Positions 11,801 through 31,857 of a stretch of DNA of 64,000 bases are shown one piece after another. This DNA is from Zygnema circumcarinatum (taxonomy: Eukaryota; Streptophyta; Zygnematophyceae; Zygnematales; Zygnemataceae). Position numbers and translations under genes: made by a program. The stretch spans positions 1,947,300 through 2,011,299 of the forward strand of contig CM074804.1 of assembly GCA_037447605.1 (NCBI GenBank), in the 5' to 3' direction. The stretch's first letter is position 1. The number at the start of each line of letters is the position of its first letter. The notes beneath the pieces are model-generated. The model worked only from the letters and a program-made list of their open reading frames with translations, did not search any database and was not told the origin of the DNA.

Positions 11801-14800
11801 TTCTCGTTTGTGGAGTTATCATGTAGTGTAATGTGATACAGTTAGTCCGATTACGGTGTATTCATTCGATCGTGTTGCCTATACCGCACGGTTGAGGACA
11901 ATACAATCGGCAGTCTTTTCATGACCTCATTGATTCTTGTGCTTTGGGTCGTTCTGGCAACTTGCAAAAGGTTTTCACGCCGCTGGTGAAGAAGTGCAAG
12001 GACCTCGGACGGGCCATGAGGATTGGAACCAACCACGGCAGTTTGTCGGACCGCATCATGAGCTACTACGGTGATTCGCCTCGAGGAATGGTGAGGCTGA
12101 TGTTGGAGAGAGGATTTAGTGAAAATTAGTACATTCCGGGTCCACCTATTAAGAGAGCGTGTAATGCTGAAAGTGTGGGAGGAGACAATATCTTTGCTTG
12201 AAAGTTGTCTGTGTAAACATGATAACTGGGATTAGAAATAGGGAGCTATGCTGGCCGGCTACCTTTAGCAGACAAGACTGCTTCCTGCGCACCTTGAGTC
12301 CACGGCCGCTGCTTCGTTCCTTCTTGTTGATAGCTCAGAATGCTGCATTTAAAGGAGGAACGAAAATGAGAAGTTCCCATGGGCTTTAGACATGACGAAA
12401 ACTATGTCAGGTTGCAACAGCCATCTACTTTGTTGAGATGTTCGTAGAGCTTTCCACCTCAACATGAGCTATAAAAAACATGTACATCTCTTGATCTTCC
12501 AAATAACTGCCTGTAGGCCCGTCGCATGCTTTAGAGATCATGGCTAGTATTTTCCAAACCTTCGTTCCATAATCTTCTTTTCTTCTTGTGCTGCTTGCTC
12601 ATTTATGTCTTTGGCCTTGTCAGGTTGAGTCTGCATTCGAGTATGCGAGAATCTGTCGCAAGCTCGACTACCACAACTTCCTGTTCTCTATGAAGGCGAG
12701 CAACCCTGTTGTGATGGTTGCTGCCTATCGCCTCCTCTGTGCTGAAATGCACCGTGAAGGCTGGGATTATCCTCTGCATCTTGGAGTCACTGAGGCTGGA
12801 GATGGAGAAGATGGGCGCATGAAGTCTGCTATTGGCATAGGCACTCTACTTCAGGTGGGTTTTTCAATTCCCTAGGTGTGGGGGTCCAGCCACAAATTCC
12901 AGCCTTCTGTTGTTTTTAAAAACTAACGAGAGTCTTCTCTTAGGAGTTGCTTGAGACAACTTCGTAAAGCGGATGACTTAAGAAGAAAATGGTCACAATG
13001 GCAGGATGGGCTTGGAGATACAATAAGAGTTTCGCTTACGGAGGCTCCTGAAGAAGAGATTGATCCGTGCACCCGACTGGCCCAGTATGGCATGAAGGCT
13101 GCAGCCCAGCAGAGAGGAGTGGTGAGACTTCGATGCTTAATCTCGGATCCTTTCTTTGGCTTGTGATCCCCCCAATTCTTTCGCCCACAAAAAAAGGGCG
13201 TCAAATATATCGTCCCTGATGTGGTGAAGCACACGGAAATGAAAGTGATATGGGATTCATGATTGTTACGTCTGTGAAGGAGCTCGTTTGCTGATAGTCA
13301 GAAAAGGGAAACTAGGCTTCCTCCTTGATGAATTATAGAGCGGGTGGTACTTGCAGGAGTTTTTTGAGGAGAAGCACAGACATTACTTTGACTTTCAACG
13401 AAGGTCGGGCCAACTGCCAGCTCAGCAGGAGGTGTGTAAACTGCTCAATCTCAAGGATGTGCAAACCTTTTTTTGTCACCGATTGAATGGTGTTTCATTT
13501 TGCTCGTGAATGAAATTACACGCCAAAGGCACTCATTGTCTCCATTGTGCGTTTTTTCTAAGTGTTTGTATGATTATTTCTCTGTACTATCTACCTGCTA
13601 ATGAACTTATTATGCAATTGTAACCTTTACCTGGTCTGGCACTTTGACCTACAGGGAGATGAAATTGACTTCAGGGGGGTGCTGCACCGTGATGGTTCTG
13701 TCCTCATGTCAGTCACCCTCGACCAGCTGAAGGTGAGCACATGGTTAACTAACGTTTTCCTGAGGCTAACCATCCTTGATAATTCTTCATGTTGAAACAT
13801 CTACATACCCACTGCTTCATGTACCTTTCGAAGTTGTCCTTTTGCAAATTTTTCTGTGTGAAATCTAAGTCTCTCCAGCTATTTTTCTACATTACTCACC
13901 ACTCACATCACTACGAAGCTGCTTGAGAAGACCTGTTTTACCAGAATGACTGAGAGCTTCTTTTGCACTGAACACAGGTCCCGGAGAAGCTATATAAGGC
14001 TCTCAGTTGCAAGCTGGCAGTAGGTATGCCATTTAAGGTAAGTGTACAAACCACGTCACCCTTCGTCGTCCTTCATCTCGTCTCCTAAGTTAGATCAGCA
14101 AGCTATGTGAGGAGAGAGAAGTTGATGCGGTACTGGTTTTTGTATACTCAGCTATGAAGCTACCTGCCGGGCTTTTTGGTGCAGGACTTGGCAACCGTGG
14201 ATACCATACTCATGAGAGAACTTCCTCCAGTCGACGATAAGGAAGCTGTAAGTCTCATGACCTCCAGACCTCTCCATAGCATGGACTGATAGAGAATATG
14301 ACTCATCCGATAGCTTTGCAACCTCTTTCACTGCATAGGTGGTGTCAAAATGAGTGCAATTGTGATGCCACCCTTAGGTTGTTCCTTCAGATTAAACTTG
14401 CACTCTTCTTGTATTGAGAACAGGCATGGGTGGGTGAGAGGGATTTGCAGAGATTGGCATTAAAGAGGCTGCAAGAGGTGAGCATGGGAGTGTTGGCCCC
14501 TCTCTCTGCCCTCTTGGAGCGACCTTTGAAGAACGGAATGGCTCTGCTCACGCTGCAGGAAGCAAAGAGTGGAGCGTATGAGCAGTTGCCAAAGGGTGAG
14601 ATTTGTGGCTCCATATGTCCAAGAGCTGCGGCCTACTACTAGAAATCGATGCTTTGCTGTGAGATATTCTGTACAGGAATCCAAGCTGTTGACATTTTTT
14701 GCATGGATCTGGTCTGCAGGAACTCGTCTGGCCGTGTCATTGAGAGGAGATGAGCAGTACGAGGACCTGGAGGTCCTTAAGGGCCTTAAGCCTGTAATGC

Positions 14801-16509
14801 TGCTGATAGAGATACCTGCCAATGACGAGAAGGTCAGCCGAGTGCATGCCTCTAGAAGGTGAGGGGGACCCTAGAACCCTACATGCCCGAATAGTTCGGA
14901 AGTGTTGGAAACTCCTAAAAATCTGCTCGCACATTCTGGGGCTGTGCTAGGGCAGGAGCATGATAGGAAGTATCATTCCCTGCAGTACCACCATGTACTT
15001 CTTGGAATGCACAAGAGCCTTGCAGTCTTTGAAGTACTGTATCAACTTGGAGGTTTTGTTTTGGATCCTGTCCTACGCTTGTCGCAGGCTATTTGAATAT
15101 CTGCAGACCAACCAGCTCGATTACCCCGTTATTCATCACCTCAGATTTCCGGAAGGCACACACAAGTGAGGGCTTCCTTTTTATTTTACATCGGGTCGGC
15201 TTTTAGGGTCCTTAAAGTGTATCTTGTGCATCTGCTAGTCTCCCCTCTGTTGTAGTTTGTTTGGATATCTCATGACCTGAAAGGGTCAGAGTTTTTTCCG
15301 AATTCTTTCCTGATGTGAATCTAGTTTGTGGATGCAGAGATGATGTGGTGATTCGTTCGGGAAGTGAAGCAGGTGCTTTGCTGGTAAGGACATCTGTCAA
15401 AATGTTGCTCAGAGGTTCTGAAAGCGAGAAACTTTGTTGATTGAGGATAGTTTCTTATTCCGTTGAGGGGGGGTGGAGTTGTTGTATGCAGGTAGACGGG
15501 TTGGGAGATGGCGTGATGCTGGAGGCGGAAGGTCAAGATTTTGAGTTTTTGCGGAATTCCTCCTTTGGAATGCTTCAGGGCTGTCGAATGCGCAACACAA
15601 AGACGGTAAGCTTGAAACTGGCCTACTCTTACTCATGTTCATGACATTATGTTCGCTTTCTTTCTGACTCTGCTGTTACCTTCTCTTAACGCATCGATAG
15701 CGTTGAAGGCTGGTGTTCTGTATTTTTCATCTGCCAGTGATTTTCGGAAATTGTACGTCTCGTACAACAGGGACCTTAACCTTGCGGTTTTCTGATTGGT
15801 GTTGTAAATAGGAATTTGTTTCCTGCCCGTCATGTGGTCGGACCCTTTTTGACCTCCAAGAGGTGACTGCTTCAATCCGAGAAAAGACAGCCCACTTACC
15901 GGGTGTTGCGGTGAGTTCCAACCTCCCTACTATATGAGGGCCTCTATGGTGCTTCTCTCTCTCCCCCCCCTTCGCTCTGTCTGTCTCTCAACACAACACA
16001 CATACATACGACTTGATAGCCTTTAGGTTTGACGGTAGGCACGAGGGACTTTGGGGCGCCACAGATCGCCATCATGGGGTGCATTGTGAACGGCCCGGGG
16101 GAGATGGCGGATGCCGATTTTGGGTATGTGGGAGGCGTGCCCGGGAAGATCGACCTTTACGTGGGGAAGGTGAGGCTGCTGTTCTCTCTCATCCAATCTA
16201 TCTGTGCACCTAGCAACTAGAAATGGGAAGAATGCTGTCATTGGCTGTTGTTGTGAATCTTCATTTAGTGTTCCAGTTTAAGGTTTTCGTGGTCCTATAG
16301 TTATGTAAGGGTCTGGGATTCTCTCCCCCAGAATTTGTTCAGCGAGAGGGAAGTATTATGTGTCGGTGCATGGAAGCGGGGCTCATAGCCTTCAGTTTGT
16401 GGGGCAGGAGGTTGTACGGAGAGCCATTCCCATGGAAGGGGCTACAGACGCTTTGGTTGAGTTGATCAAGGAGCACGGGCGCTGGGTGGACCCTCCCAAG
16501 GAGGAGTGA
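8806..16509 (+). CDS. HDS: 4-hydroxy-3-methylbut-2-en-1-yl diphosphate synthase (HDS/GcpE), plastid form
   Basis: This is the penultimate enzyme of the plastid MEP pathway; it reduces methylerythritol cyclodiphosphate to HMBDP using a [4Fe-4S] cluster. My 20-exon model gives 746 residues, close to the plant enzyme's usual length. Exons: 8806-9031, 9637-9794, 10097-10203, 10742-10842, 11439-11515, 11971-12090, 12624-12854, 13005-13121, 13357-13431, 13655-13732, 13978-14037, 14185-14247, 14451-14595, 14720-14858, 15088-15165, 15338-15383, 15492-15605, 15812-15910, 16065-16169, 16408-16509. Residues 1-75 form a Ser/Arg-rich transit peptide. The TIM-barrel half carries [16 protein letters not shown] and [10 protein letters not shown]. 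The plant-specific insert follows ([11 protein letters not shown] to VSLRGD). The C-terminal cluster domain has [10 protein letters not shown] and GCIVNGPGE, supplying the three cluster cysteines. Exon 1 could instead end near 9111 at a weaker donor. Confidence 0.97.
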
Positions 16510-18129
16510 TGCATGCGAGTGCCCTCAACACTCATTTGAAGGCTGTGTTTTACCCATAACGTATCGGTTGTGTTCATTATTATCCCCGTTGGATACTTTT
16601 GGAGTCATTAGGGCGTCTCAGTTTTGTGAAGTGCAGGTGTCTATGAAGTCTAGACCGCCTGACGCAGAAGTCAGTCAGGTAGGTCTTCAACGGTAACCGT
16701 AATGGTAACGGTACCGTCCATTGTAAACAGTAGCAGTGAAGCTTTGCCAAACGTACAGCTTGGCATAGACGAATGTTTTAGGAAAATTCTATTCTCACAC
16801 CTTTTTTGTCTACACACAGACCTCTTTTCGCCGGGCAGATTTTAAAATAGACAAAAAAGGAACACACCTTTCACACCTTTTTTTTTTTCACCTTTTTTTT
16901 CACATCTTTTTGGAATCGATACACGCTACTACTGAGCGGCCGAGCGCCGTGAGCACCTTTTCTGTCGGGCAGATTTTACTCCTTATCATTTATTTTCAGA
17001 GAAAAAAATATCTGCCTGCCCGAATCCGCTCGGAGGGAAAGATCCGTCCGCCACGAGATCGTTCGCGGATGGCCGTCATTTACACGTGCAATAATTTTCC
17101 GCCGTCGATATTCACTCAGATCGCACCTTGGCAGATCACCGTTCGATCAGCAGCCGGGCTCTGTCCCACGTGTCCCACCCAAGCCGGCTCAAAGGACCGT
17201 ACAAAAGGCGTACGTCCGCAGCTTCGAGGAAAGTCAAAAACCGTAATAAAAAGTTGAGTGCCTGTACCAATCACAGTTTGCCACGTCCAAAAATAGCACG
17301 CGGCAGATGGTGATTGGTACAAGCTCACAATGTAAGGAATTTAGACTTTCCTCGAAGCTGCGACCGTACGAATAGTGTACGAACCTCAAGAAGGCTTGGG
17401 GCGGACACGTGGGCGTGTGCCATTCGCTGGGACCGAGCCCGGCTGCCGATCGAACGGCGATCTGCCGTGGTGTGATCTGCGCTAGAATCGACGGTGAATA
17501 GTTTCTGCACGTGTGAAGGACGGCCACCCGCGAACGATCTCGTGGCGGACGGATCTTCTGCTCCGAGAGGATTCGGGCAGGCCGATATTTTTTTCTCTGA
17601 AAAAAACAAGAAGGGGTAAAATCTGCCCGATGGAGAAAGGTGTGTCGATTTCAAAAAGGTGTGAAAAAAAAGGTGAAAAAAAAAAAGGTGAGAAGGTGTG
17701 AAAGGTGTGTTCTTTTTTTGTGCTATTCTAAAATCTGCCCGGCGAAAAGAGGCCTGTGTGTAGACAAAAAAGGTGTGAGAATAGAATTTTCCATGTTTTA
17801 ATAACAGAAGTAGTGATATTGTCGATGTGAAGATGCTTGTCATTCCATGGGGTTTGAAAACTGATCGCATTATAGTATCAACAACAATTTATGGAAATGC
17901 AAGGCAGTTTGGGTTGTAACACTGTAGAGCAATGAAAAGTGCCTTTATTTACCGCTTGGAGAGCAGAATGTGCTGAAATGTGTGAAGCCACTTCACATCT
18001 TCATATGAGCACAAGACAAAAATGAAAAAAATAATAAAGAAAGTTCTGCAACCCAACAGAAAGAGGTGTTTCGGCTTATTCCCCGTCCCATAATACCCTC
18101 CTTCGACAAAAGTCACCTTGTAGCGCGCC
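16510..18129. other. convergent intergenic region between HDS and UMPK
   Basis: The two genes face each other here. The stretch holds both 3' UTRs and a complete foldback element described separately. Next to HDS, near 16690-16715, there is a short run of GTAACCG/CGGTACCG palindromes. I see no coding sequence. Confidence 0.7.
16781..17792. mobile_element. non-autonomous foldback (long terminal inverted repeat) DNA transposon with 8-bp target duplication
   Basis: The element is a near-complete palindrome of 1,012 bp. The left end (GGAAAATTCTATTCTCACACC) is mirrored exactly at the right end, and the two arms, each about 500 bp, match through most of their length. Shared landmarks include CGCCGGGCAGATTTTA, GATCCGTCCGCCACGAGATC, GATCGTTCGCGG and GCAGCTTCGAGGAAAGTC. 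The arms meet near 17285-17295. The 8-mer ATGTTTTA flanks it on both sides (16773-16780 and 17793-17800). No transposase is encoded, so it would depend on an enzyme elsewhere. An 8-bp duplication suggests hAT-like mobilisation, while very long arms are more typical of Mutator-like elements; the superfamily is unresolved. Confidence 0.9.
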
Positions 18130-21260
<3,131 letters not shown>

Positions 21261-23847
21261 GGCGGAGGCGTGGGAGCAACGCAGCCAGAGGGCCAAATAA
21301 GGGCGCTCGATGGGGACTATTTTTGTAGTTTTTGTATCTTAAATTTAGATATTTATTCAGAGAAAGGGAACCGTAGGATTTCTGACGCGTGGCGCTCATG
21401 GCACGATCTCGGCTGTTCATTGGGCACGGTGGCGTCGCGTTGACCGGAATGAGGGGGATCCGATTGATTGATTACTTTTTGGCGTCGATGTTGATCGCGG
21501 CCCCTCGTCGCGAGGGCGGTGTAAATCTGGACGAGATACGGACCGGATTCAGTTTCAATTTGGGATCCAAAAATAGTTAGTTTTTACCCTAAAAAAAGTG
21601 ACATGTCTAATTTCGTTTTTTGATCAAAAAATTGCATAGTTGGCCCCCCAAAGCAGACAGTGCAGCAGCCCCAGCTTCAGTCTGCAGTAGCGGCGCCGGG
21701 AGGGAGGGAGGAGGAGCCGGCGGCCTCCCTGCTATACAACAATAAGGTAACGTGATGGCAATGGGCGGCAGGAAGATGCGTGTCCTGTGATGCATGGCGG
21801 GTGCAGTATGGCACACGATGCGTCGGGCCATGGCCATGCATGCATGGGTCCCTGCGCGGGGGCGGAGCGCGCGAGGAAGTGATGAGCAAGCAAGCGGTAG
21901 CGCTGCAGCTCACGAGCTGCCGCGCGATGACTCCTCCACACGAGATTGCTGACTCTCCGCGCTCTGCCAAGCGCCCGCCCGCGGCCCTGCGCGCCGCAAA
22001 GCCTACAGCGCCCATTTTGACCTGCGATTGCCCGCCTTCCGCGTTTCTCCGCACTCTCTTACCCCGCTCTGCTTCTCTCCTTCTCAAATTCAAGCTATCG
22101 CATCCTCCTGCTGGTGTTTTTTTCCTCGAGCTTCGTCTACTTGCTCCCGCCTCTTTCTCGCCTCATCGATGCCTGGTCGTTGATTGTTCGATATCCAAGC
22201 AGATGCTTTCTGTAATGAATTGGCTTGGAAACGTTCTGGACACCTTTCTGTGTTCCTATGTTCTACTTCCGATGGTGGTTTTTTAGGCAATTCTTGCTCC
22301 TTGCTCCGCTTTTGCATGGCCTCTTGCTGTCCAAGAGGCTGCGTCTTCATTAGTATGTCAAATTTGCAACGCTAATTATTAACTGCCTATCATTTCATGA
22401 CTCTGCGTTTTTGCAGGGATACGTTTTCAGGTGCCGACTTTTCAATGCGTTGAAGATCTATTTACTTGGAAGGTTTCGTTTATATAGGAGATGCTTTGAA
22501 GGATTGCAGTTCTGCTGCTGTGCAATATCATCTGTTAACAGCACTGGCAACTCCTTTCCAGTTCCATGTAAAGGCTCATTAAACACATGAATGCGATTAC
22601 CATTTGAATGTGTTCTTCCGTTGTGCTTCCTTCTCCTTTCAACCTTTTTCTATAGTTAGTATGGATGTACCATGAGTAGAATGTCCTTACAGAGAGGAAA
22701 GGCGTGAATTGGCATCAGAAAGATAGTGGCTAGTGTATCTGATGTGGCAGCCAAAACCGCGTGCTTGCCCGCTAACCCTGTGCCTCCATAGTGCGCTTTT
22801 TGTTGCTGGTTCAATTCGTACTAGCCAATGTGGTGATGTGCATTCCGACTGGACGACACTGACTAAAGCAATGCAGCGTTGGTCCAATTGGACTAACTCG
22901 GGAGCTCATTCATTAACTAGCTCATTTATCAAGCAAGAAATCGCAACAGTAGACGATTTCATAACGTTTGTTGGCCCGACATTTAAACCTCTAAGCTCTC
23001 GATGAATCCATCAGCCTTCCCTCCAACCATAATTTCGCATGTTGCATGGCTGACAGGTCAGTATAAAAGGTAGAAACTTCATTTCGTCTTGTGACGCAAA
23101 ACATTGGATGAAGGCACGTACATCAAGGCTGGAGACACTCTAGTCCAAAAACGTAAGCAACCTTCTCGCAGCATCACATATGAGACAGTGCAAGCAGGCA
23201 AATGCTCCAATCTCATTACTGAAAAAGGCACACACTACACAAGGCAGGAATCCATACTGTGCTGCGCCTATGACCTCTGCAGATGCTTACCCCAACATCG
23301 CAGTCCACCTTAATCGACATCCCAACCATGCCTACCAATCGAAGGAACCAACAGCTGCACAACAGCGTGGAAGCCCCACTGCATACAGCGCGAAGAGTGA
23401 GAAGTTTGCTCGTTTAAACGAAAAAAATAAAAAAACTGATTTTTGATTCACGAAAATAATGAGCCCAACCCTACTCAGAAAGAAGAATGCTCTTATGCAA
23501 GAATAGTGGACACCAATCGTGCCATCAGTTCCCACACCCACCCCCCGTCCCCCTAAATGCCAAGAATTCATGTACTAGTAGTAGCCTCATGCCTGCACCC
23601 ACTCCCCTTCCTCTCTTCTCCGTTCTCACCCTCCGTCACTCCGCCCTCTTTCCACATCGAGAAACGCAGGCACATACAAAGCCTGATCCCAGAATCAGAC
23701 CGCCTCCAGAGAATTCACTCTTTCTCCACCTTACAATGGCCATACTTGCCATCCATCCATCCATCCATTCATCCATCCATCCATCTGTCCACACCTTCAC
23801 TGGATGACTCTACACCCGGACCGTGCCGAGGCCTTGGCTTCCACCAT
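21261..23847. other. intergenic between UMPK and helicase genes, with a possible unidentified transcription unit
   Basis: No protein gene is supported. At 21900-22180 the plus strand is GC-rich, then CT-rich, in the manner of a promoter and 5' leader. It is followed by an intron-like acceptor (TTTTTGCAG ending at 22417). The following sequence has no long frame. It could be the leader of a short or non-coding transcript. A (CATC)n run lies at 23748-23788 near the helicase 3' end. Confidence 0.4.
23748..23788. repeat. (CATC)n microsatellite
   Basis: Roughly ten copies of CATC, one imperfect, lie in the 3' flank of the helicase gene. Confidence 0.9.
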
Positions 23848-28564
<4,717 letters not shown>

Positions 28565-29452
28565 GGCTATTCTCTCCCTACAGGATCCTTACGAGCCAAG
28601 AAACCCCAATACAGTAACAGCAGCAGGGAGCAATGTTCTCTTTGCCTGCTTCTGGTATCTCCTGCCGTTCTCTTCTCTCCCGCTATCCCCTAATGAATAT
28701 GCAGACGCAATAATTACAACGAGTAGCCCTAAAATTTGGAGCTCCAAGAACGCAGGAGGAGAGGCGGTGCCTTCTCTAAATTTCAGAACTCTTTCGTTAT
28801 GCATTCAGACCTAAATAGTTCACCTTCGCGTCTCGGGCAGACGAAACTTTTGACTTCTTGCCAGTAACACGTTTCTCCTTCTTGGGCAGCCCTTCCACCC
28901 GGGCAAGAAGGAAACGTTTTTGAACGTACGCGAGTCACACTCACTCAGTGCTCTGAAAAGAAGTTTTGTTGTGACCCTGAAAACTGGGCAGTATGAAGAT
29001 TCGGGATTTCGACCTGCCCTAAAAAAACGGCATTCAAAACCCTGGTTGACGCTCAACCCTCCGACGGCGTACGGGCGAGGCGGCGGAAAATTTTACTGTG
29101 AGCCGTGTATGGGCCCGTGAAGATCGGACGGCCGCCAGGGCTCGACAGAAGCAATCGACGGCTGGGGACGCCCCGCCACGGTCCGACCTCGGCGGTTGTC
29201 GACACTCGGGGGGCGCCAATCGTGGAGAGTAATATCTCCCTTTTGAATGAATCGAGGGGATGATTCAAGGAAAAAAAAAAAAAAAAAAGGGGGGGGAAGG
29301 TGAATGTCAATGTTCAATGTTCAATGTTCAATGTTCCCCTTTTCACGTTTGCCCCTCCCTCTTATGTTTTAATTTTATAAATAGGCCTTGAATACATTTC
29401 CTTCTGTCTGACTTTCTTTCCTTCCTAACTGCGCTCGCTGCTGCTGCTGCTG
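28565..29452. other. intergenic between helicase start and DUF1365 stop
   Basis: Contains the helicase promoter (both genes are on minus) and the DUF1365 3' UTR. Low-complexity pieces are an A-run followed by a G-run (29271-29297) and (TTCAATG)n at about 29307-29336. An inverted pair, AAACGTTTTTGAACG against CGTTTCTCCTTCTTGGGC, flanks 28868-28925. No gene seen. Confidence 0.6.
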
Positions 29453-31857
29453 CTACTTCCAGGGCCATCCTTTGGCGTCCTTCCATACAAACGCGCAGCC
29501 TGAGGGCCGCCCTTCGCCGCTCGCCCGTCCGCAGCCCCCCCGCGGCTTCAGGTCCGCCTCCGCCTCCGCCTCCGCCTCCTCGGGGAGCCCCTCCTCCTCC
29601 GCGCCGGCTTGCAAGGGTGGATGGCGCTCCGCACTGTTGCGGACGATGACACGCTCCCGATATGCGTCTCCGTCTGCATACTTGGGATGCTCGCAGAGGG
29701 GAACACCTTTCCACCATAAAAGAAATGCCTGCAGGCAAGTGAAGCCCAGACCTAAGTTCAGATGAGCCATTCTTGCACGATTCCATGTTATTCATGAGGC
29801 ATTCAAATAGCCAAGAATGCGCCTTGCCTCTTTTTCAGGTTAGCAACTGCTTTCTAGACACGTTCCAGTGAGATAATGAAACTGAAGCGGAGTGCTCCTT
29901 CACGAAGCCGGATCACAAGAAGTGTTCTCAAAACTTTCTATAGAGACGCCAAGCAGAAACATTGGAGAGGTTGAAGCATATTCAACGATGGAGGAAGTAC
30001 CTGCCAGTAGATCCAAAACGCTACACAGTGAGGCTGAAGCCAAAGAAACCACTCGGGATGGACTGCCGTAGCGACTTTCCGACCGTTCAGTGTCGCAGTG
30101 AAGTAGTTACCCATTTTTGGGTGTGATACGGTTATCGCCAAGTGTAATGTATCTCTTGGATCGGACGTATGAAATTTCCATGTTGATTTCATGTCCTATC
30201 CACAAGAGTAGAACAACATCTATGCAGTTTATACCCACGAATACTCACGCAAGGGTGTTCACTTCGGCATGCATGCAAAGCTGTCAAGTTTGTTTCTTCG
30301 AGAATGTGACATTCCTCCGCAAGCTTAAGAATTTTTGTGTTCTATTCACATTAGACCCCGCAATCAAACGCATTCAAAACTTCCAAGTTTAGAAAGCAAT
30401 CACCAGAAGCCGCTTCTCTAAAGCCGCTAAATAGCTGTAAGATAGCCCACAACCGGCTATGCCGCTGCCTCCAGCCCACTTGCCTCACACAGGCTCACCC
30501 AGGCGATCCCGCAAGCCTCACACATACACAACCTCACAAAGCACACTATACTTATGCACCCCTCCGCAGTGCCAGGCAGCAACCTCTGATTTCTCAGAGA
30601 GTATGGGACCAGAAAGCCGGAGCTTCAGCTCTCTCTCTCTTTCCCCCGGGAAGAGAAGATCCTGATCTCTTCTCCTCATTAACAGTTAATATGTCCTGAA
30701 GGAGGGACAAACTGTGCTCACCATGAAGGGGCTCACATGAAGCGGTTTCGGCAATCCATCTCGTGGATCAAATGTGAAAATGCAGCACTCCCCCCAAGGT
30801 GTGTTGGTCACCTGCTTGAAGGAAGTTCCAAGAAATGCACCTCAAGGCAGCCTCATTGCTGATTATACCACAAGGAAGCAGTTGCTCGCAGTTCAGTTTA
30901 CAGAAAGTAGCTCCTTAATTTGTCTGGAAACCTGATAGAAATAGTTCTTGCTCCGCACATGGATGTACGCTCAGCTAGAGCAACATGTGTTCGAATGGAT
31001 TTATGCCAATTGGCGATCACGTTTGTAGAAAAATCAAAACAAAGGATGCTATAAAGGATGGGGAGAGATATTAACCTCGGCAATGCATTTGGCCAAGTGC
31101 TGCTTCCCATCCACTCCCTTATTGTAGCAATAGAAGACGCTAATCGGGTTTTGCTCGTAGCCAACGCTCTCAGGATTTGTCAACAGACGCCTGGAAGCTA
31201 AGTGAAGGAAATACCCTGCGCTTTAAAATTTATTAGGAATAGCAACCGAAACGACTCCAACTCGAAACACTCGAAAGGTTTCACAGTTCTAACAATCACT
31301 CTTTTAAAACTACGCACGACGAACGAGCAAACTCAGGCATTCTTACAAGCTCCGCTTCCTTTGGCCACTCAGCATAAAACAAGTGACAATCAGATAAAAA
31401 TGGTCCTCAATGAGGGAGGCGGATACACAGGTCCAGCAGTCCCTGAAAGTTCTCGTGCTTCAGCTGCGCTCATGTGGTGCCGGAGAGAAGGCTGGAACCA
31501 GTGCGGAGGGCGGTCCATGTCCACGACAGCCATGCGCACGTTGTAACTGAACCCGTGTCGTACAGGATGCTGGCGTACATGACGGACGACTCCTTCATAG
31601 AGAGAAGTTCCTCCTTCCCCTTCCTCTTCCTCCGTCACCTCCTCTTCCAGCTCTCCGCCTCCACCTTTACTCGCTTCATACCCTCTGTGCTTGTGCCTTC
31701 TTTTCTCGTGCAGGGGTTCTGCATGGCGAGAAGAGAGCAACCGCGATTTGGCAGTTGATAGAAGTAAGAGAAGAGAGGCGTACGCAGATGTGAGCACATT
31801 GTGCAGCGCGGCGAGGAGCAGAGAAAGCGCGAAAGCCGCGGCACTAGGGTGCGCCAT
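29453..31857 (-). CDS. DUF1365 domain protein with N-terminal membrane segment
   Basis: Five exons (minus): 31857-31427, 31190-31076, 30811-30722, 30195-30001, 29728-29453; 368 residues with consistent phases. Residues about 8-33 form a hydrophobic helix, followed by a basic and then a Glu/Gly-rich linker. The DUF1365 domain then runs from YEGVVRHVRQHPVRHGFSY through VVDMDRPP, LLTNPESVGYEQNPISVFYCYN, TNTPWGE and HVSPFM. It ends with the FWIYWQAFLLWWKGVP block and HPKY. These are the usual landmarks of this uncharacterised family, whose bacterial members often neighbour FAD oxidases and cyclopropane-synthase-like enzymes. Function is unknown and lipid modification is only a guess. The C-terminus has a Glu-Ala repeat encoded by a GCCTCC run. 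The frame is open upstream to an ATG at 32076, so a longer N-terminus is possible. Confidence 0.92.
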
